Made by a program: the position numbers and the translations under genes. The notes under the pieces are model-generated. The model saw nothing but the letters and a program-made list of their open reading frames with translations. It ran no database searches and was not told where the DNA came from. Of a stretch of DNA of 64,000 bases, positions 42,636-54,096 are shown one piece after another. Source of the stretch: Elmis aenea (Eukaryota > Arthropoda > Insecta > Coleoptera > Elmidae); contig OX393581.1 in the NCBI GenBank assembly GCA_947652605.1, forward strand, positions 25,848,788 to 25,912,787. The letters are read 5' to 3'. Within the stretch, counting starts at the first letter, position 1. Each line of letters starts with the position of its first letter.

Positions 42636-43633
42636 CGAATGTTTTACGGGGTATCTCGGTTACCGTAATAGATAGTAAAAATCTGATTTCGGTCTCTTGG
42701 GCTATTTTTTTGAGAAAATAACGCCTATGCAATCAGATTTTTTCTATCGGATTCCATTTTGGCACTACAGACGAAAAATGAATTTTTTAAAAATATATAG
42801 TTTTATGTATTTTTTGCAAAAAATAACCAAGATATGGCCAATTTTGTAAAAATTCTATCATCAAAGTTTGTCATGATTTCGTAAACAACTGTTGTTTGCA
42901 ATTATTAAACAACTAAACGTCATTGCCAAGTAAATTCTGAAACAGCCGCTACGTTTTTATCACTTACAAAGTAATATTCTAACATATTAAACTTTTCAAA
43001 GAGTCAAAATTTAGCCATGTCCAGGTCCACAATACCACAATAAACAGTTATAAAATACAAAAGAATACACGGATTTGCTTAAAAGTTAAAAAAATTTACT
43101 TCGAAATGACGTTTAGTAAGTTTAGTTGTTTAATAATTGCAAAAATCACTTGTTTACGAAATCATGGCTAACTTTGATGATCGAATTTTTACAAAATTGG
43201 CCATATCTTGGTTATTTTTTGCAAAAAATATATAAAACTATATATTTTTGAAAAGCTAAAAAAATACTCGTTCACATAAAGTCATGGCCAACTAGAGTTT
43301 CCATTTAAAAAAATGTAAGTTTACTCCATATCTTGAAAGTCAAGGAGGCTAAGAAAAAATTACTTTTGTTTTTAAATTAAGCATAAAAATCTGTATAAAA
43401 ACCTCTATAACATTTTATTCTAATTTAATAAATAAAGAAGTTACAGCAAATTTTCAAAAATGACAAAATTTCATTTTTCGTCTGTAGTGCCAAAATGGAA
43501 TCCGATAGAAAAAATCTGATTGCATAGGCATTATTTTATCAAAAAATAGCCCAAGAGCCCGAAATCAGATTTTTGCTATCTATTACGGTAACCGAGATAC
43601 ACCGTAAAACATTCGAATTTGGTCCACCCTGTA
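42636..43633. mobile_element. fold-back element (family B), about 1 kb
   Basis: The left arm starts CGAATGTTTTACGGGGTATC and the right arm ends with its inverse followed by GGTCCACCCTGTA (43633). Inverted blocks include GGTTACCGTAATAGATA, CAATCAGATTTTTTCTATCG and GATTCCATTTTGGCACTACA. The right arm (from about 43108) is longer than the left (to about 42925) because roughly 200 bp is deleted from the left. The left tip is eroded. The same family is at 16038-18065. No ORF. Confidence 0.85.
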
Positions 43634-43795
43634 CAGTTAATTCACTGAGTAATTTATACGAATAATCGATTGCTTTAATAACTAAACGGTTTTTCGCGTT
43701 TAAAGACTTCAAAGTGCTGTAATATAAGTTTGTCAGTTTATTTTACTAGTTTAAACTTAGCATTTTATTCTTTAGGCTTTCGCGGCCCTTGTCCA

Positions 43796-44342
43796 TGTTA
43801 CAATCTTCGTTCCCGGATTTGGAACCGCGTATTCTTTAATTACGTGACGTTTCGACTGTCAGTCGTTTCCAAAAGACCAAGACAGTAGGGGTGGGCGATA
43901 TCCAAATTTCGATATCGAATATCGATATCGAAATTATATCGATATATATCGATATATATATCGATATATCGATATATCGACATATCGATATATCGATATA
44001 TCGGAATATCGATATATCGATATATCGATATATCGGAATATCGATATATCGATATATCGGAAGAATATCGATATATATCGACATATCGAAATTTCGATAT
44101 AAAAGCGGCGCGAAGCTAAAAAAGTCGGTAAAAAAAGAGACTTCTCGCCCTTAAAATATCGATATATCGATATTCCGATATATCGATATTCCGATATATC
44201 GATATGTCGATATTCCGATATATCGATATATCGATATCAAAATTATATCGATATATCGCCCACCCCTACAAGACAGTATGGTCGAAACGTCACGTAATCA
44301 AAGAAGACGAGGTTCCAAACCCGGGAACGAAGTTTGTAACTT
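43796..44342. repeat. palindromic element interrupted by a hAT-like MITE
   Basis: GTTACAATCTTCGTTCCCGG, then TTACGTGACGTTTCGAC (43796-43860), is the near-perfect inverse of 44281-44342. Joined across the inserted MITE the original hairpin is about 155 bp. The right arm contains GGTCGAAACGTCACG after AAAGACC, similar in layout to the distal half of a Penelope-type hammerhead, but the CUGANGA box is not intact. Class uncertain. Confidence 0.7.
43886..44268. mobile_element. hAT-like MITE made of CGATATAT repeats, TSD CAAGACAG
   Basis: The ends TAGGGGTGGGCGATATCC and (reverse complement) TAGGGGTGGGCGATATATCG are flanked by an exact 8-bp duplication CAAGACAG at 43878-43885 and 44269-44276. Nearly all of the interior is ATATCGATATATCG-type repeat. 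The exception is a unique core of about 55 bp at 44100-44155 (GCGGCGCGAAGC, AAGAGACTTCTCGCCC). ORFs crossing it on both strands are repeat artefacts (Ile-Asp-Tyr-Arg cycles). It is inserted in the palindrome 43796-44342. Confidence 0.9.
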
Positions 44343-46677
44343 AAACTTAGTACTTTTTGATCACTCATGTTTGTAAATATAATTGTTGCAGTATTAATAA
44401 AATGTGACTGTGATAATACCGTTGAATTGTGTGGATAGCTGAAATAAAAATTAAAAATATTTAACAAGTTACCGTTCATATTTCCTTTATTTAATTTGCT
44501 TTATTCAGTTTAGTAAGTGAAATGGATGCTAAGAATTGCACAAATATCGTTTATTTATCCCTTCAACAACCTTTCAAAGACTTAAGTTATGTATTTGCTA
44601 AAATCTACATAATTATATTGAAGTTTTCTGTACCTCTATTTGTAACTAGGGTTACTATTTTTACTTCTACACAGATATTAAAATTTTACACACGTGTTTC
44701 GTATTCAAAATATCGTTATTTGTTTTAAACGTGGGACATTTGTTATTTTTTTAATACAAAAATAGTCGTGATTCTTAAACGGTTGTTAAAAATAAACTTC
44801 CCAGTTACAAAACCAACATTTTTTTTCATTATAGTGAGTGATACAACAAGCACGACTAACGGAATTCCTTGTTTTCATGCCAAATAACCTAAATGTCGAA
44901 ATTATACGGAGCTCGTGTACTAGGGTACAGTTTAACATATTCCTCAACTTCTTGTTTGTAGCGTAGTATACCGTTTTACTGAGTTTATTGTTGTTGAAAT
45001 TTGTTTTCACGAATAAGTAGCGGTTGTAGATAGTTAAAACGTTTTTTTGAATGTCTAATAGGTACGCATAATATTTCTAAAACCAATCTTGTATTGTCAT
45101 GTAATCTAAATAAACTGGTGAAGCCACTATTTTTTTTCATTAACCATAACAAATCTGCTCCAGGAATCTTCTTACAAACTGGGTATTTCCTGTTAGATTA
45201 TCTTTAAGCCCTTGTCGTCTATAATACAAATTTTCTTCTTTGAACAATGTTTGACTATCTGTTTTTACTCTTAAAAGCGCAACATAATTTAGACCGCGTT
45301 GCGAGGTATGTTATTAAGCAAAACTAACTTAAAGAAAATTGCAGCCATAAATTAGTTTTACTTGTAATATTGCAGTTCTATTACGAAGATATATTTGGGG
45401 AAAACTTATTTGCGTTTCTGTTTATTATCTAGTAGTTGATGTAACAATACATTCTATTAAGCTGCGGTAATTTAAATGAAAGTTATTCTGAAATTCTGTT
45501 GAATTAGCAAGGCATGTAGGTTTAGTGTGTAATTTATTTATTTACATAAAACAGAACAAAACAGGCCGAGCCCAAATTATGTTCTCGTTTTTTTTTAAAA
45601 TAATAGTATACATAGATAGTAAAGTAAACGATGAGTAAAGTAATGATAATATAATGAATTTTACATATAAAAGCCTAAAACAAAAGTCTTTCGCATAATT
45701 TACCTGGTAATTATGCAAATCAAATTTTTCGTGTTCAAAATCTTTTACAAAAAAATGTCGCGAAGTACCAGTTGATGTGTGAAAACATCGCTGGAACCTC
45801 AAAAGGAAACATTTAGACAATTTCCAAGGTTGTTATCTTTTGTTGGAGACAAGTTTGGATGATACGGCTTGAATATAAAAGAAAATAGCACGAACCGAAA
45901 TAAGATTTCATTAACATAAAGACATCTGAAAGGGAGTAAGAAGTAAATGCTATGAAAGACCCGATAAAAGATACAGGGAAAATTAGAAGCAGCACGCGGA
46001 AATTTCAAAGCCAAAATGTAAACTGATTCAGAGATTAGGTTATGTAAGTCCAGGGAAAGATAAAGCGACGAGAATCAATAGCATGTTGGTAAAATAAAGT
46101 AGAAGATTAGTTTAATCTGTTTAGATGTTGATTATGGATTTTTAGACGGTTGATAATTCTAAATTTTTTGTGCGTTATTTTGTACCTAGAATTTGAACTA
46201 GCTACTTTTATATACTTTTTAAACTATTTTATTGCAGTGTTTGTTGAAAATTCACGTTCAAAATTAATTGAAGACTATCCTGATTTGATGTCTTTCAAAG
46301 TTTTCCAATTTATTTATAACAATTTTTGTGATACTGATCTCTTTGTAAGCTAATTTTCTGTTGTTAGTCTTTAACGGAATTAACAGATTCTGGCCGTTTT
46401 ATTCAAGTTAATTCGTGTTTCAAAGAACACTGCTAGTAACATCCCTCTTTTTTATACGACACGACAAACATAAGGGGAAACTACATCAAAACTAAGGGTT
46501 GTCAACTGAACGACATAATGACGTTGTACAAATGCATTCGTCACAGAGGAATTAAGTTTGATTTATAGTCAGATTCTATTACTGAAATGAATTTTATAAA
46601 GTAATTGGCTGAATTGGGGAGACAGTCTGACCTCTAACGAGACGTGAATAGCTTACCGAAAAGGTTATAGGCTATGC
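44343..46677. other. about 2.3 kb without supported features
   Basis: No transposase, RT or RNA gene seen. ORFs of 60-92 codons (for example 45542-45820 minus) have no recognised motif or favourable context. Confidence 0.4.
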
Positions 46678-46745
46678 AGCGTTTCCCAAACTGTGTCCCG
46701 CGAAACCGTGGTGTTCCGCGGGAAGTGAATAATTGTTCCGTGAAT
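46678..46745 (+). mobile_element. hAT-type end fragment CAGCGTTTCCCAAACTG
   Basis: CAGCGTTTCCCAAACTGTGT followed by a GC-rich CCCGCGAAACCGTGGTGTTC resembles the common CAGNGTTTCCCAAACTGTGG hAT terminus. It includes a small hairpin CCCGCG/CGCGGG. No right end is visible, so only a fragment is claimed. Confidence 0.45.
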
Positions 46746-46899
46746 AATTATCAAAATTAATATGAGATTGAAATGGCTTTAAATGCTGCGACAAGTTCAA
46801 ACAAAATATTTTTGAAAATCGGGCGCTCCTCATTTTGTAAGTTGTAACACGTATCCTGCAAATAGCTACAAGAATCTTTAAAAGTCATGCTAAGTTTTA

Positions 46900-47010
46900 T
46901 CAAGCTTTTTTTTAACTTAAAATTTGTTTTATGCCATGCAACTTTTTCAAGAATAAAATTTTCCGAGAAATCGATAATAAAAAACTTTTCCATTAGTTGC
47001 AAACCTTTTA
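46900..47010 (+). repeat. direct repeat, left copy
   Basis: About 100 bp (TTTTATGCCATGCAACTTTT, then TCAAGAATAAAATTTT, ATCGATAATAAAAAACTTTT and CCATTAGTTGCAAACC) is repeated in the same orientation, with scattered differences, at about 48210-48312, on the other side of the hAT-like element 47115-48166. Removing the hAT-like element leaves a local duplication about 250 bp apart. Confidence 0.6.
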
Positions 47011-47114
47011 AATGTTGACACTGCTATGAAATTCAAAAATGAAGTTTTAACGTCAAATTTCGTATTTTCATATTTTTGATTTTTAATTAATTTTTTCCGA
47101 CGATTGTTTTTGTA

Positions 47115-48166
47115 CAGTAGCGGACTGGCAAATTCGACCGGCCCGGGAAAATTCTGGTAGACCGGCCTCCAAAAAATATATAAACTTTTTTTAGCGGCAT
47201 CTTGAAATATTTTTTTCCTTTCTTCTTTTTCTTTATGAGCACCTCCTTTGAATTTTCTTTTCTCCATTTTATCTAAATATTTTTTATAATAACTTATGAA
47301 GGTAGTTGAAAAAATGTTTCAAACATTTAAGTATTTAAAAACTGATTAGTCCTCAAAAAATGACTTAAAAAAATGTCCAACAATATTAAATATCTATTCA
47401 AAACAAATAAAAATTTGTGTTTTATGTTTAATTTTTTAATTTTATATTAAAGAAAATGTTTGGATTTAATTAAGGCTAGTTTTCTAAATTGTTTTAATCT
47501 TTTAATTTTAATTAGAAGATATTATATTTTGAATCAAATATTTGACAATATAAAATACATGTAAATAGAACAAAAATGCTTGTAATTCCAGCAATCTGAT
47601 TCAAACGAAAAACAATGCAAATGATTATTATTGAACATAGTAATGTTCAAATGAAAACTCAAAAATTAATCAAAATATCATTAAATATCACCATTTTTCT
47701 AAAAATTTCAACAAAGCAATGCATGAATTCAAAATTAAAATACAACACAGTTTTTATTTATTAATGTAAAATTATTATTCTTAATAGTTATATCCAGAAA
47801 AACAATAAAAATTACAACTGCAAAAATTCTTCCCTTATTATTTACAAAACCAAGTAACTCAGTTTCGAAATAGGTATAAAAACGATAACTAATTGAAATA
47901 GGAATTTGTATGTAAAATTTAATATTGCATGTAGGCGGCGCTTGTGTCGACTTTGGGTACGGAGTAGTGTATTCTATGGTATGGAGTCATAATCTCACTT
48001 TACTGTATTTTGATATATCTGATCTTTTAGAAACTTCTTTTTTATTTTGCAACCTTTACTTATGGAAATAATAAAAATAGCGTGGGCCGCGGTCCCGCGG
48101 ACCGGCCTCAGAGTGACCGGCCTACCGGGATTTCTCCCGGTGTCCCGCCGGCCCAGTCCGCCACTG
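47115..48166. mobile_element. hAT-like element, 1052 bp, TSD TTTTTGTA
   Basis: The ends CAGTAGCGGACTGGCAAATT and (reverse complement) CAGTGGCGGACTGGGCCGGC share CAGTNGCGGACTGG. An exact 8-bp duplication TTTTTGTA lies at 47107-47114 and 48167-48174. The subterminal DNA is GC-rich (ACCGGCCCGGG; GGTCCCGCGGACCGGCC) and the interior extremely AT-rich, with no transposase. It is the second-largest of the intact hAT-like MITEs here after 3254-4687. Confidence 0.9.
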
Positions 48167-48209
48167 TTTTTGTAAGTCTTAAAATAGGGGTCATATAATT
48201 TTTTTTTCA

Positions 48210-48312
48210 TCTTTAAAATTAGTTTTAGGTCATGCATCAACTTTTATCAAGAATAAAATTTTACTAAAAAATTGATAATAAAAAACTTTTCCAATTGTTG
48301 CAGACTTTTTGA
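48210..48312 (+). repeat. direct repeat, right copy
   Basis: Partner of 46900-47010: GGTCATGCATCAACTTTTAT, CAAGAATAAAATTTTACTAA, ATTGATAATAAAAAACTTTT and CCAATTGTTGCAGACTTTT. Divergence suggests an old tandem duplication or two monomers of a repeat. Confidence 0.6.
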
Positions 48313-48539
48313 ATGAGGCTGTAGATGTGTAGATCTTTTGACCCCAAAATTAAAAATTATTGTGAAAATTTACAAAGTAAATCTACCGGAAAGCGTCTCT
48401 AACAAGAAAATTCCTGTAGAGACTTTATTTCTCCCCGATCTATAAGAAGCGAATAGGCAATATTTCCGTCGTATTTTACCAGCGGTTGTTTAAGCGGGCG
48501 GAAGTAAAACGTGCATTTAATTTATTCGTGACGTGTGAC

Positions 48540-48662
48540 GTTAAATCGTGAAAATAAAATAATGTTTGATTTAAATCATGATTTTAATTTAAAAAATCAG
48601 CTGATTTAAATGATGATTAAAATCGTGATTTAAATCAATTGATTTAAATCAGGCCAACCCTG
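48540..48662. mobile_element. hAT-type end with GATTTAAATC repeats
   Basis: In reverse complement it begins CAGGGTTGGCCTGATTTAAA and continues as alternating TGATTTAAATCA palindromes to about 48555. The end resembles CAGGGTTGNC-type hAT termini, and the interior is again a simple palindromic repeat. The left end is not identified. Confidence 0.5.
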
Positions 48663-48799
48663 GTTTATACCTTATGATATGTGAATGTGTTTTTTTTCGA
48701 TGAAAGTTCAGTATTTTGTGAGCATTAAATTGAGACGCCTTTATTACACACTTACAGAAGCAGTTCGAAAAAAGGGCCAATACTCATGAAATAATGTAT

Positions 48800-49167
48800 T
48801 ATTAGTATAATAATAATAAAACACAATTAAACAATTTAAAAACTGTCAATTACTACAACGATCGTATTTTATTTATCAAATACAATGATTTTGTGAAAAA
48901 TAATAGTTAATCATAAACTCACTTTCCTCAAAACTTTTCCCATATATGAATATTTGTTTTAATGTACTATCGGAAATAAAATTAAATTCTGTATCAAAAG
49001 CAATAAAAAAAAGTATACTATATGTAATTAAAAAAAAAAAGTTGACCATCGCCAATCTAACATTTTTTTATCATTGAGTGAAAAGTCATATTGTAGAGAA
49101 TTTTTGGCGACTTAAAAAAATATAAGGTTATAGGGGTGCGACAGTCAAACTGAATCACCCAGTATAT
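48800..49167 (+). repeat. dispersed repeat C, copy 1
   Basis: About 370 bp is homologous, in the same orientation, to 57225-57627: AATAAAACACAATTA, AACTGTCAATTAC, ACTATCGGA, AAAAAAGTATAC, TTTTTGGCGACTT, AATATAAGGTTATAGGGGTG and the shared 3' end GTGCGACAGTCAAACTGAAT followed by CACCCAGTATA. The right terminus CACCCAGTATA is like an inverse TACAGGGTG end. No ORF. Confidence 0.8.
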
Positions 49168-49826
49168 ATACTCCAGTTTATTTTACTATTTTTATGTGTT
49201 TCGTTTTAAATAATTAACATTTGAGAATAAATGTTTGTTTTTTTAAACCTTATTTATTCTTTTATTTTTTATTTATATCTTACAAAATAACCATGCGTTC
49301 CATTAAAATTTCGGGACAGTTTTCCGTTGAAGGAAAAGTTTGGAAACCGCTGGGTTATGGAAATGCCATGTTAAACATGCGATATAGAAAGATGGTTTGC
49401 AAAATTCAATTATTTTCTGAAATAGCTGGCCATTTTATAAATGAATAGTAAAAATCGTAACTTGGGGTTTGAATAAAGTTCAATTTACATGTAAAATTCA
49501 TCATTATTTTGTATTTTCCTTAAGTATGGGCAATACAATATTCTATTTTCGTTTCTTACGCACCCTTAAACAATCAAATGATTACTTTTTGTAAAACTTG
49601 GTCTAGTTTTATATTAAACAAGGGAGAGATCCCTATCAATTTTAAATAATCCATAGATTTTGACGATATATTTGTTTTTGGTGACGGTTCAGCAGACACG
49701 CGCTCTAAATTATTCGTTTTGCGTTCTTTGTTTACTCTAACAACAAACAGTTTATTGTTATCCATTTAGCCCACAGGTTTAGGGGGGGCTGCAGCCCCAA
49801 GTGATTAGCATTTACGTTTTATACCA
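49168..49826. other. unassigned DNA
   Basis: No supported gene. A short G-run palindrome GGGGGGGCTGCAGCCCC lies at 49773-49797. Confidence 0.35.
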
Positions 49827-50401
49827 CAGTGGCGTAGTTTTATGCATTAAAACTTAATATGAATATAAGTATAAAAATTAATAAAAAGCCAAACGTTAAA
49901 CAAAAAAGAAAAAAGAACAGAAATCAAAACGGCGGTAATTTATTGTTACAAATTATTAAAAAACAATTTATTACGTTTAAAAATCATACCGTTAAAGAGT
50001 GACAAATAATATAGTCAATAACTAGTAAGGATGCCCCATAAATATCTAGTTGTATCCTAGTTTAATATTTATTTATTGTTATTTTATATAGCCCAACTCT
50101 GGTATTTTTTAATTAGGTACTGTTTACATTTTAATTGCAAGAAAAAGTGGATTATTATAATTTTAAAATAAGTACAGGTTGAATTTGGACTTACTTATAA
50201 GTTAAAATTTTACTTCCGGTTTGTCTGAAAATAAATTCAGCAAGAATTTCTTCGAGATTCAGTTTTTCTACAGTTTTACTTTTAATGTTGATAATTAACA
50301 AATTCTTGAATCTTTCTTGAGTCATTCGACTAAGCCAGGGAGGGCTAATGGTAGGCTCAGGGGGGCTTAGTCCCCCCTAGTCCCCTATAACTACGCCAAT
50401 G
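49827..50401. mobile_element. possible hAT-like MITE (CAGTGGCGTAGTT ends)
   Basis: Left CAGTGGCGTAGTTTTATG and right (reverse complement) CATTGGCGTAGTTATAGGGG make a 13-bp inverted end, with a GC-rich AGCCCCCC/GGGGGGCT region inside the right end. The flanking 8-mers do not match, so the duplication has decayed or one limit is wrong. Confidence 0.5.
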
Positions 50402-51540
50402 TTGTTATCACAAAAAGGTTTTACAACTTACTTATTTTATTTAACCATAATTTACTGCCCAGTTGATTACGCAGATATTTTATGAAGCGGAAAACAACGT
50501 TATCAACAAGTTTTGTGTGTTTTTCGTCGTTCACGAAAACATTAAACATTTTCGCGACGTCTTATCACGCTAAGAAATCGAATTAAGCTTAAAATTAAAA
50601 AGTTTACACGCGACTTCAGTTTGGCCCTTTCCATGTTCGTGGTTTCATCTTGTTGACGCGCAGCATTTCCTCGGAGATTGTAATCGTATGTGTAATCGAG
50701 GTCAATATGTATGCAAATCGCGAGGGTCAAAGGATGGTATACACCCCGCAATTTGTTTACCGATGCGAATACAAAGAAGTTTTGCCTTCCGGCAAGCTAT
50801 TTAAACTGCATTGATACATTGTGCGATTGACAACTGGTGTATTATTATCATGTTTGTATAAACAATACAGTTTAAACGCAATACTGGGTTATTAAGGGTT
50901 TGTACTTTTGGTATTTTTGTGTGGTATTGTCTGCCGCGTCATTAGAAATGTATTTAATTGAGTTGACTAGAAAAAGAAACTCCCGGGAAAAACAAATTGG
51001 ACGAATGTCATACAAGCTGATTCAAGTTCGCGGTTTACCATTGTATGTTCACTTTTTATTAGGTTTCAATTTGAAAAAACTGTTAAATTTCATGCTGATT
51101 GACAGCATCGAAAACGATTTTAGATATCAGCAACCGTTTTCGTGAAACTTTATTTGATAAACGAATCGTTATATCTAGGGATTGATTTTTTAAATCCCAC
51201 ATTGAACAGCAAAATATAAAACAACAAGAATTACGAGAGCGCTTTTTTATGTAATTTACCTAGCCATAAAATGAAAATTGCTTATTGTGTTAAATAACTG
51301 TGATATTTTGAACTTGAAGAAAAACGTTTCATCAAAACATACTAAATCTGAAGAGTTCTCTACAATTTATTCTAAACAAAAATGAGTGAAATTAAACTCG
51401 AGCATCGAAGTGTAATAAATCAGAGAATGACCGTGTTGTATGGAAATGAAACCCTATCTTTAACAAAATAAAATTTTGATCTAGAATCGGGACTTTATAC
51501 AGTATGATCCAAAATCAGGTCGACCAGGCAAGAACTGTTG
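50402..51540. other. unassigned DNA
   Basis: An 81-codon ORF at 50900-51145 has a hydrophobic N-terminus but lacks a convincing start and family. No other feature seen. Confidence 0.35.
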
Positions 51541-51860
51541 TTATAAACAAAATGAATGGCGGATGAAGTGTCTTTCATTGCCAAGGAAGTTGGAGTATCC
51601 GAAAGAACTGTTTGGAAAGGTTTGTACGACGATTACGGTATTATGAAGAAAGCGTCTGTGCGATGGATTTCAAAGCTCCTAACGCAGGAGCAAATACTGG
51701 TCAGGAAAGAAATTTTTCTAGAAAATTTCCTTCACCCGTCAAAGCTTTTTCAACCAATCACTAATCTTAAATCTTCTAGAGACTACCAATAGGAGCATTA
51801 TTACACGGTAATAATTTTACATTCCCCTGTTAGATGTTGATCCTCCTGTCAAATTTGCGT

Positions 51861-52002
51861 TTTCGATCAATAACAAACTCAGATTTCCTAGAAACGACCA
51901 ATAAACATAATCATACACTGATAATGTCCTTTTCGCAATTAACAGATTTTCATGCGTTTATTGGTCGTTTCTAAGAAATCTGAGTTTGTGATTGGTCGAA
52001 AA
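51861..52002. repeat. short fold-back within the mariner fossil
   Basis: TCGATCAATAACAAACTCAG, TTTCCTAGAAACGACCAATA (51866-51905) is inverted at about 51957-52001 (TTATTGGTCGTTTCTAAGAA, CTGAGTTTGTGATTGGTCGA). It is probably part of the insertion that split the transposase, together with repeat 52224-52378. Confidence 0.7.
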
Positions 52003-52223
52003 TATAAATTTGGAGAGGGAATTAAATATTTTGGTCTTGATAATTTTTGGACGAATTTCGGCGACCAGTGGCGTTACTTTAACAAAGATTAAACCACACC
52101 CCTGACGCAGCACTCTTGACAGTAACTTCTTGTAAAATTTGACATAGCATACATTTAATTTGACAGGTGGGTTAGTTGAAGGAAGTTTTCTGACAATATA
52201 TAACTCGTGCATTGCAAATAATC

Positions 52224-52378
52224 TATAATTTTTGACAACTCTTCACTCATGCAAGTTGAATGGAAAAAAATCACTTGTGCATTTCGTGCACTCGTGTTTT
52301 TTTCAGGTCAACTTGCAAAAATTATCGATACTTTTCAATGCACTAGAGTTAGGTATATTACTACTGAAAATTTTATCG
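52224..52378 (+). repeat. dispersed repeat, copy 2 (partner of 1654-1803)
   Basis: Same order of blocks as the copy at 1.65 kb, including TGCATTTCGTGCACTCGTG and AAAATTATCGATACTTTTCA. It lies within the DNA inserted into the mariner fossil. Confidence 0.7.
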
Positions 52379-52925
52379 CTTCACATGTTAATGAGTTTTT
52401 TTGCGAATTGCAACTGGGGATGAGACTTGGGTGTATCACTGGGATCCTCCGACCAAATAAGAATCTATGCGGTGGGTTCACAAAGGTTTACCTTCCCAAA
52501 AGAAGCCAAAACAATCTTAAGCTGAATTACTAATGGCAACCATTTTTTGGAGTTAGGAAGGAGTTCTACTTATTGAATATAAGGAAAAAGGCACTGCAAT
52601 TAATGGAGAGGTCAATTTGAAGAAGATTCAGTTTAAAAGAAACATTGAAATGGAAAGGGCTTTCATCGTAGCGGCAAAAGATGAAGCTTGTGCACGACAT
52701 TTGCAGTGTTCATAAGGCACGCAATGTTCAGGCTACCTTATTGCCCTGATTTAGTACTCTGAGACTTCCTTTTGTTCAAAAATCTAAAACAATATTTAAG
52801 GGGCAGAAAATTTACCGCTAATAATTAACTAGAGATGCCTATTATGCGGAGCTCCCGATAAACTTTTTTCTTGAAGGAATGCGGCAATTCGAGAAATATT
52901 GGATGAAGTGTACCAATAAGTGTTA

Positions 52926-54096
52926 AAGATAGTTATGTAGAAAAATATTTTTTTTTGTTCTCTTAAGTGTTTTTTTCTTATGGCAAGGTAGATTACACAA
53001 GAATACGAACTCGTACACCAAAAACAAATCAAAAGCACGGAAACAATTTTAGTCCAAACTAAACTTATTCAGCGTAAATATTTCACAAGACATGGACACT
53101 GAAAGCTGCTGAAAAATTGGATGTTATTTTCAGGGTTTGTGAACAGCGATATCGCCGAAGTTCATAAAGCTAGCTTTTTTAAATTTACAGGAATTTTCTT
53201 CGTAGTGTGAGATATTTCTTTTTAATATTTTAATAACGAGATAACGACAAAATTGGCTTACGCTAAGTTAAAACAAACGAAGCGTGATACGTTGTTTCAA
53301 ATCGATTGATTTTTGTTTCACCAATTACTTCGCATACATTTTTAATTTTCTTATAACACTTTGCATACACTATTACTATTCTATACGTTTAATTGAATGC
53401 AATATGTACTTATAACTCAATTTTACCGTAACAATAATTTCGGTGAATAAAACGCAACGTTCTTGTACAAACGCTAAAAGGATTCCGGGAATTTAGTGGA
53501 ATTCAAACAGGAATTCTCTTGTTATTCTACTGCTTCTCAGGAAATACTTTTCGCAATATCAAATACCTAGTTTATGATTTTTTTTGTACGTAATTTTGTT
53601 GCGGGCCTCTCTCTTTCACAAATGTATTTTTATTACGTTTATTTCGGCAAATCTTACGTGTACTTTTTTATTGCCGTTAAGAATATCTTCGAAGATATGT
53701 TATGAAAAAACCGTTTACGGACGAGAGCATATTTTTCGTAGATTATTTTGTTAAAATGAAATAACTGACAAGATTAACGTCTAGTTCGTGTCGTGTGTAC
53801 ATTATTTTGTTCAGAATTCGGAAATTGCGCGATAAAACCGAACGAAATGTGACGAAAAATATGTGTAAATATAATATTCCTTATAAGATAAAAACGTTAC
53901 AAAAGCAATTAATAATAAGTCGATACAACCATTGAAATTGCTGTAAATATTTATATGTTTAAATTAAAATATCCTTAAACAAATTTTTAGATGTATGGAT
54001 AAAAATTAAAGCCCTACATCCATATTGTTTAGGAATAAACGTAAAATTTGCCACGGTTGGTTGTACTAACAAGAAAAAGTCATGAAATATGTTGTC
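52926..54096. other. mostly unassigned; short repeat at 53150-53265
   Basis: The stretch 53150-53265 (GCGATATCGCCGAAGTTCAT, GCTAGC, AGGAATTTTCTTCGTAGTGT, ATTTCTTTTTAATATTTTAA) is related to 56980-57090, in the same orientation. Nothing else is recognised. Confidence 0.4.

Larger units (their letters stand above)
51541..52925 (+). pseudogene. decayed mariner transposase split by an insertion
   Basis: Part 1 (51541-51760) encodes EVGVSERTVWKGLYDDYG and KASVRWISKLLTQEQ, the DNA-binding and linker region. Part 2 (52395-52925), after frameshift correction in reading only, shows ETWVYHWDPPTK (first catalytic Asp just before, in a damaged GDE), RWVHKG, LIEYKEKGTAINGE near 52565, FCSKI/KNI near 52775 and FFLEGMRQFEKYWMKC at the end. 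The order is that of mariner transposases, but of a lineage different from the 5.2-kb copy. The second and third catalytic blocks are mutated or missing. About 630 bp of unrelated repeat DNA separates the parts. Confidence 0.75.

Noticed and set aside
43836..44154. Overlapping ORFs of 82 and 87 codons on opposite strands
   Set aside because: They are cycles of Ile-Asp-Tyr-Arg produced by the CGATATAT repeat inside a hAT-like MITE.
50900..51145. 81-codon ORF with hydrophobic N-terminus
   Set aside because: No ATG in a position giving a signal peptide, no motif, no nearby promoter or polyadenylation signal that stands out.
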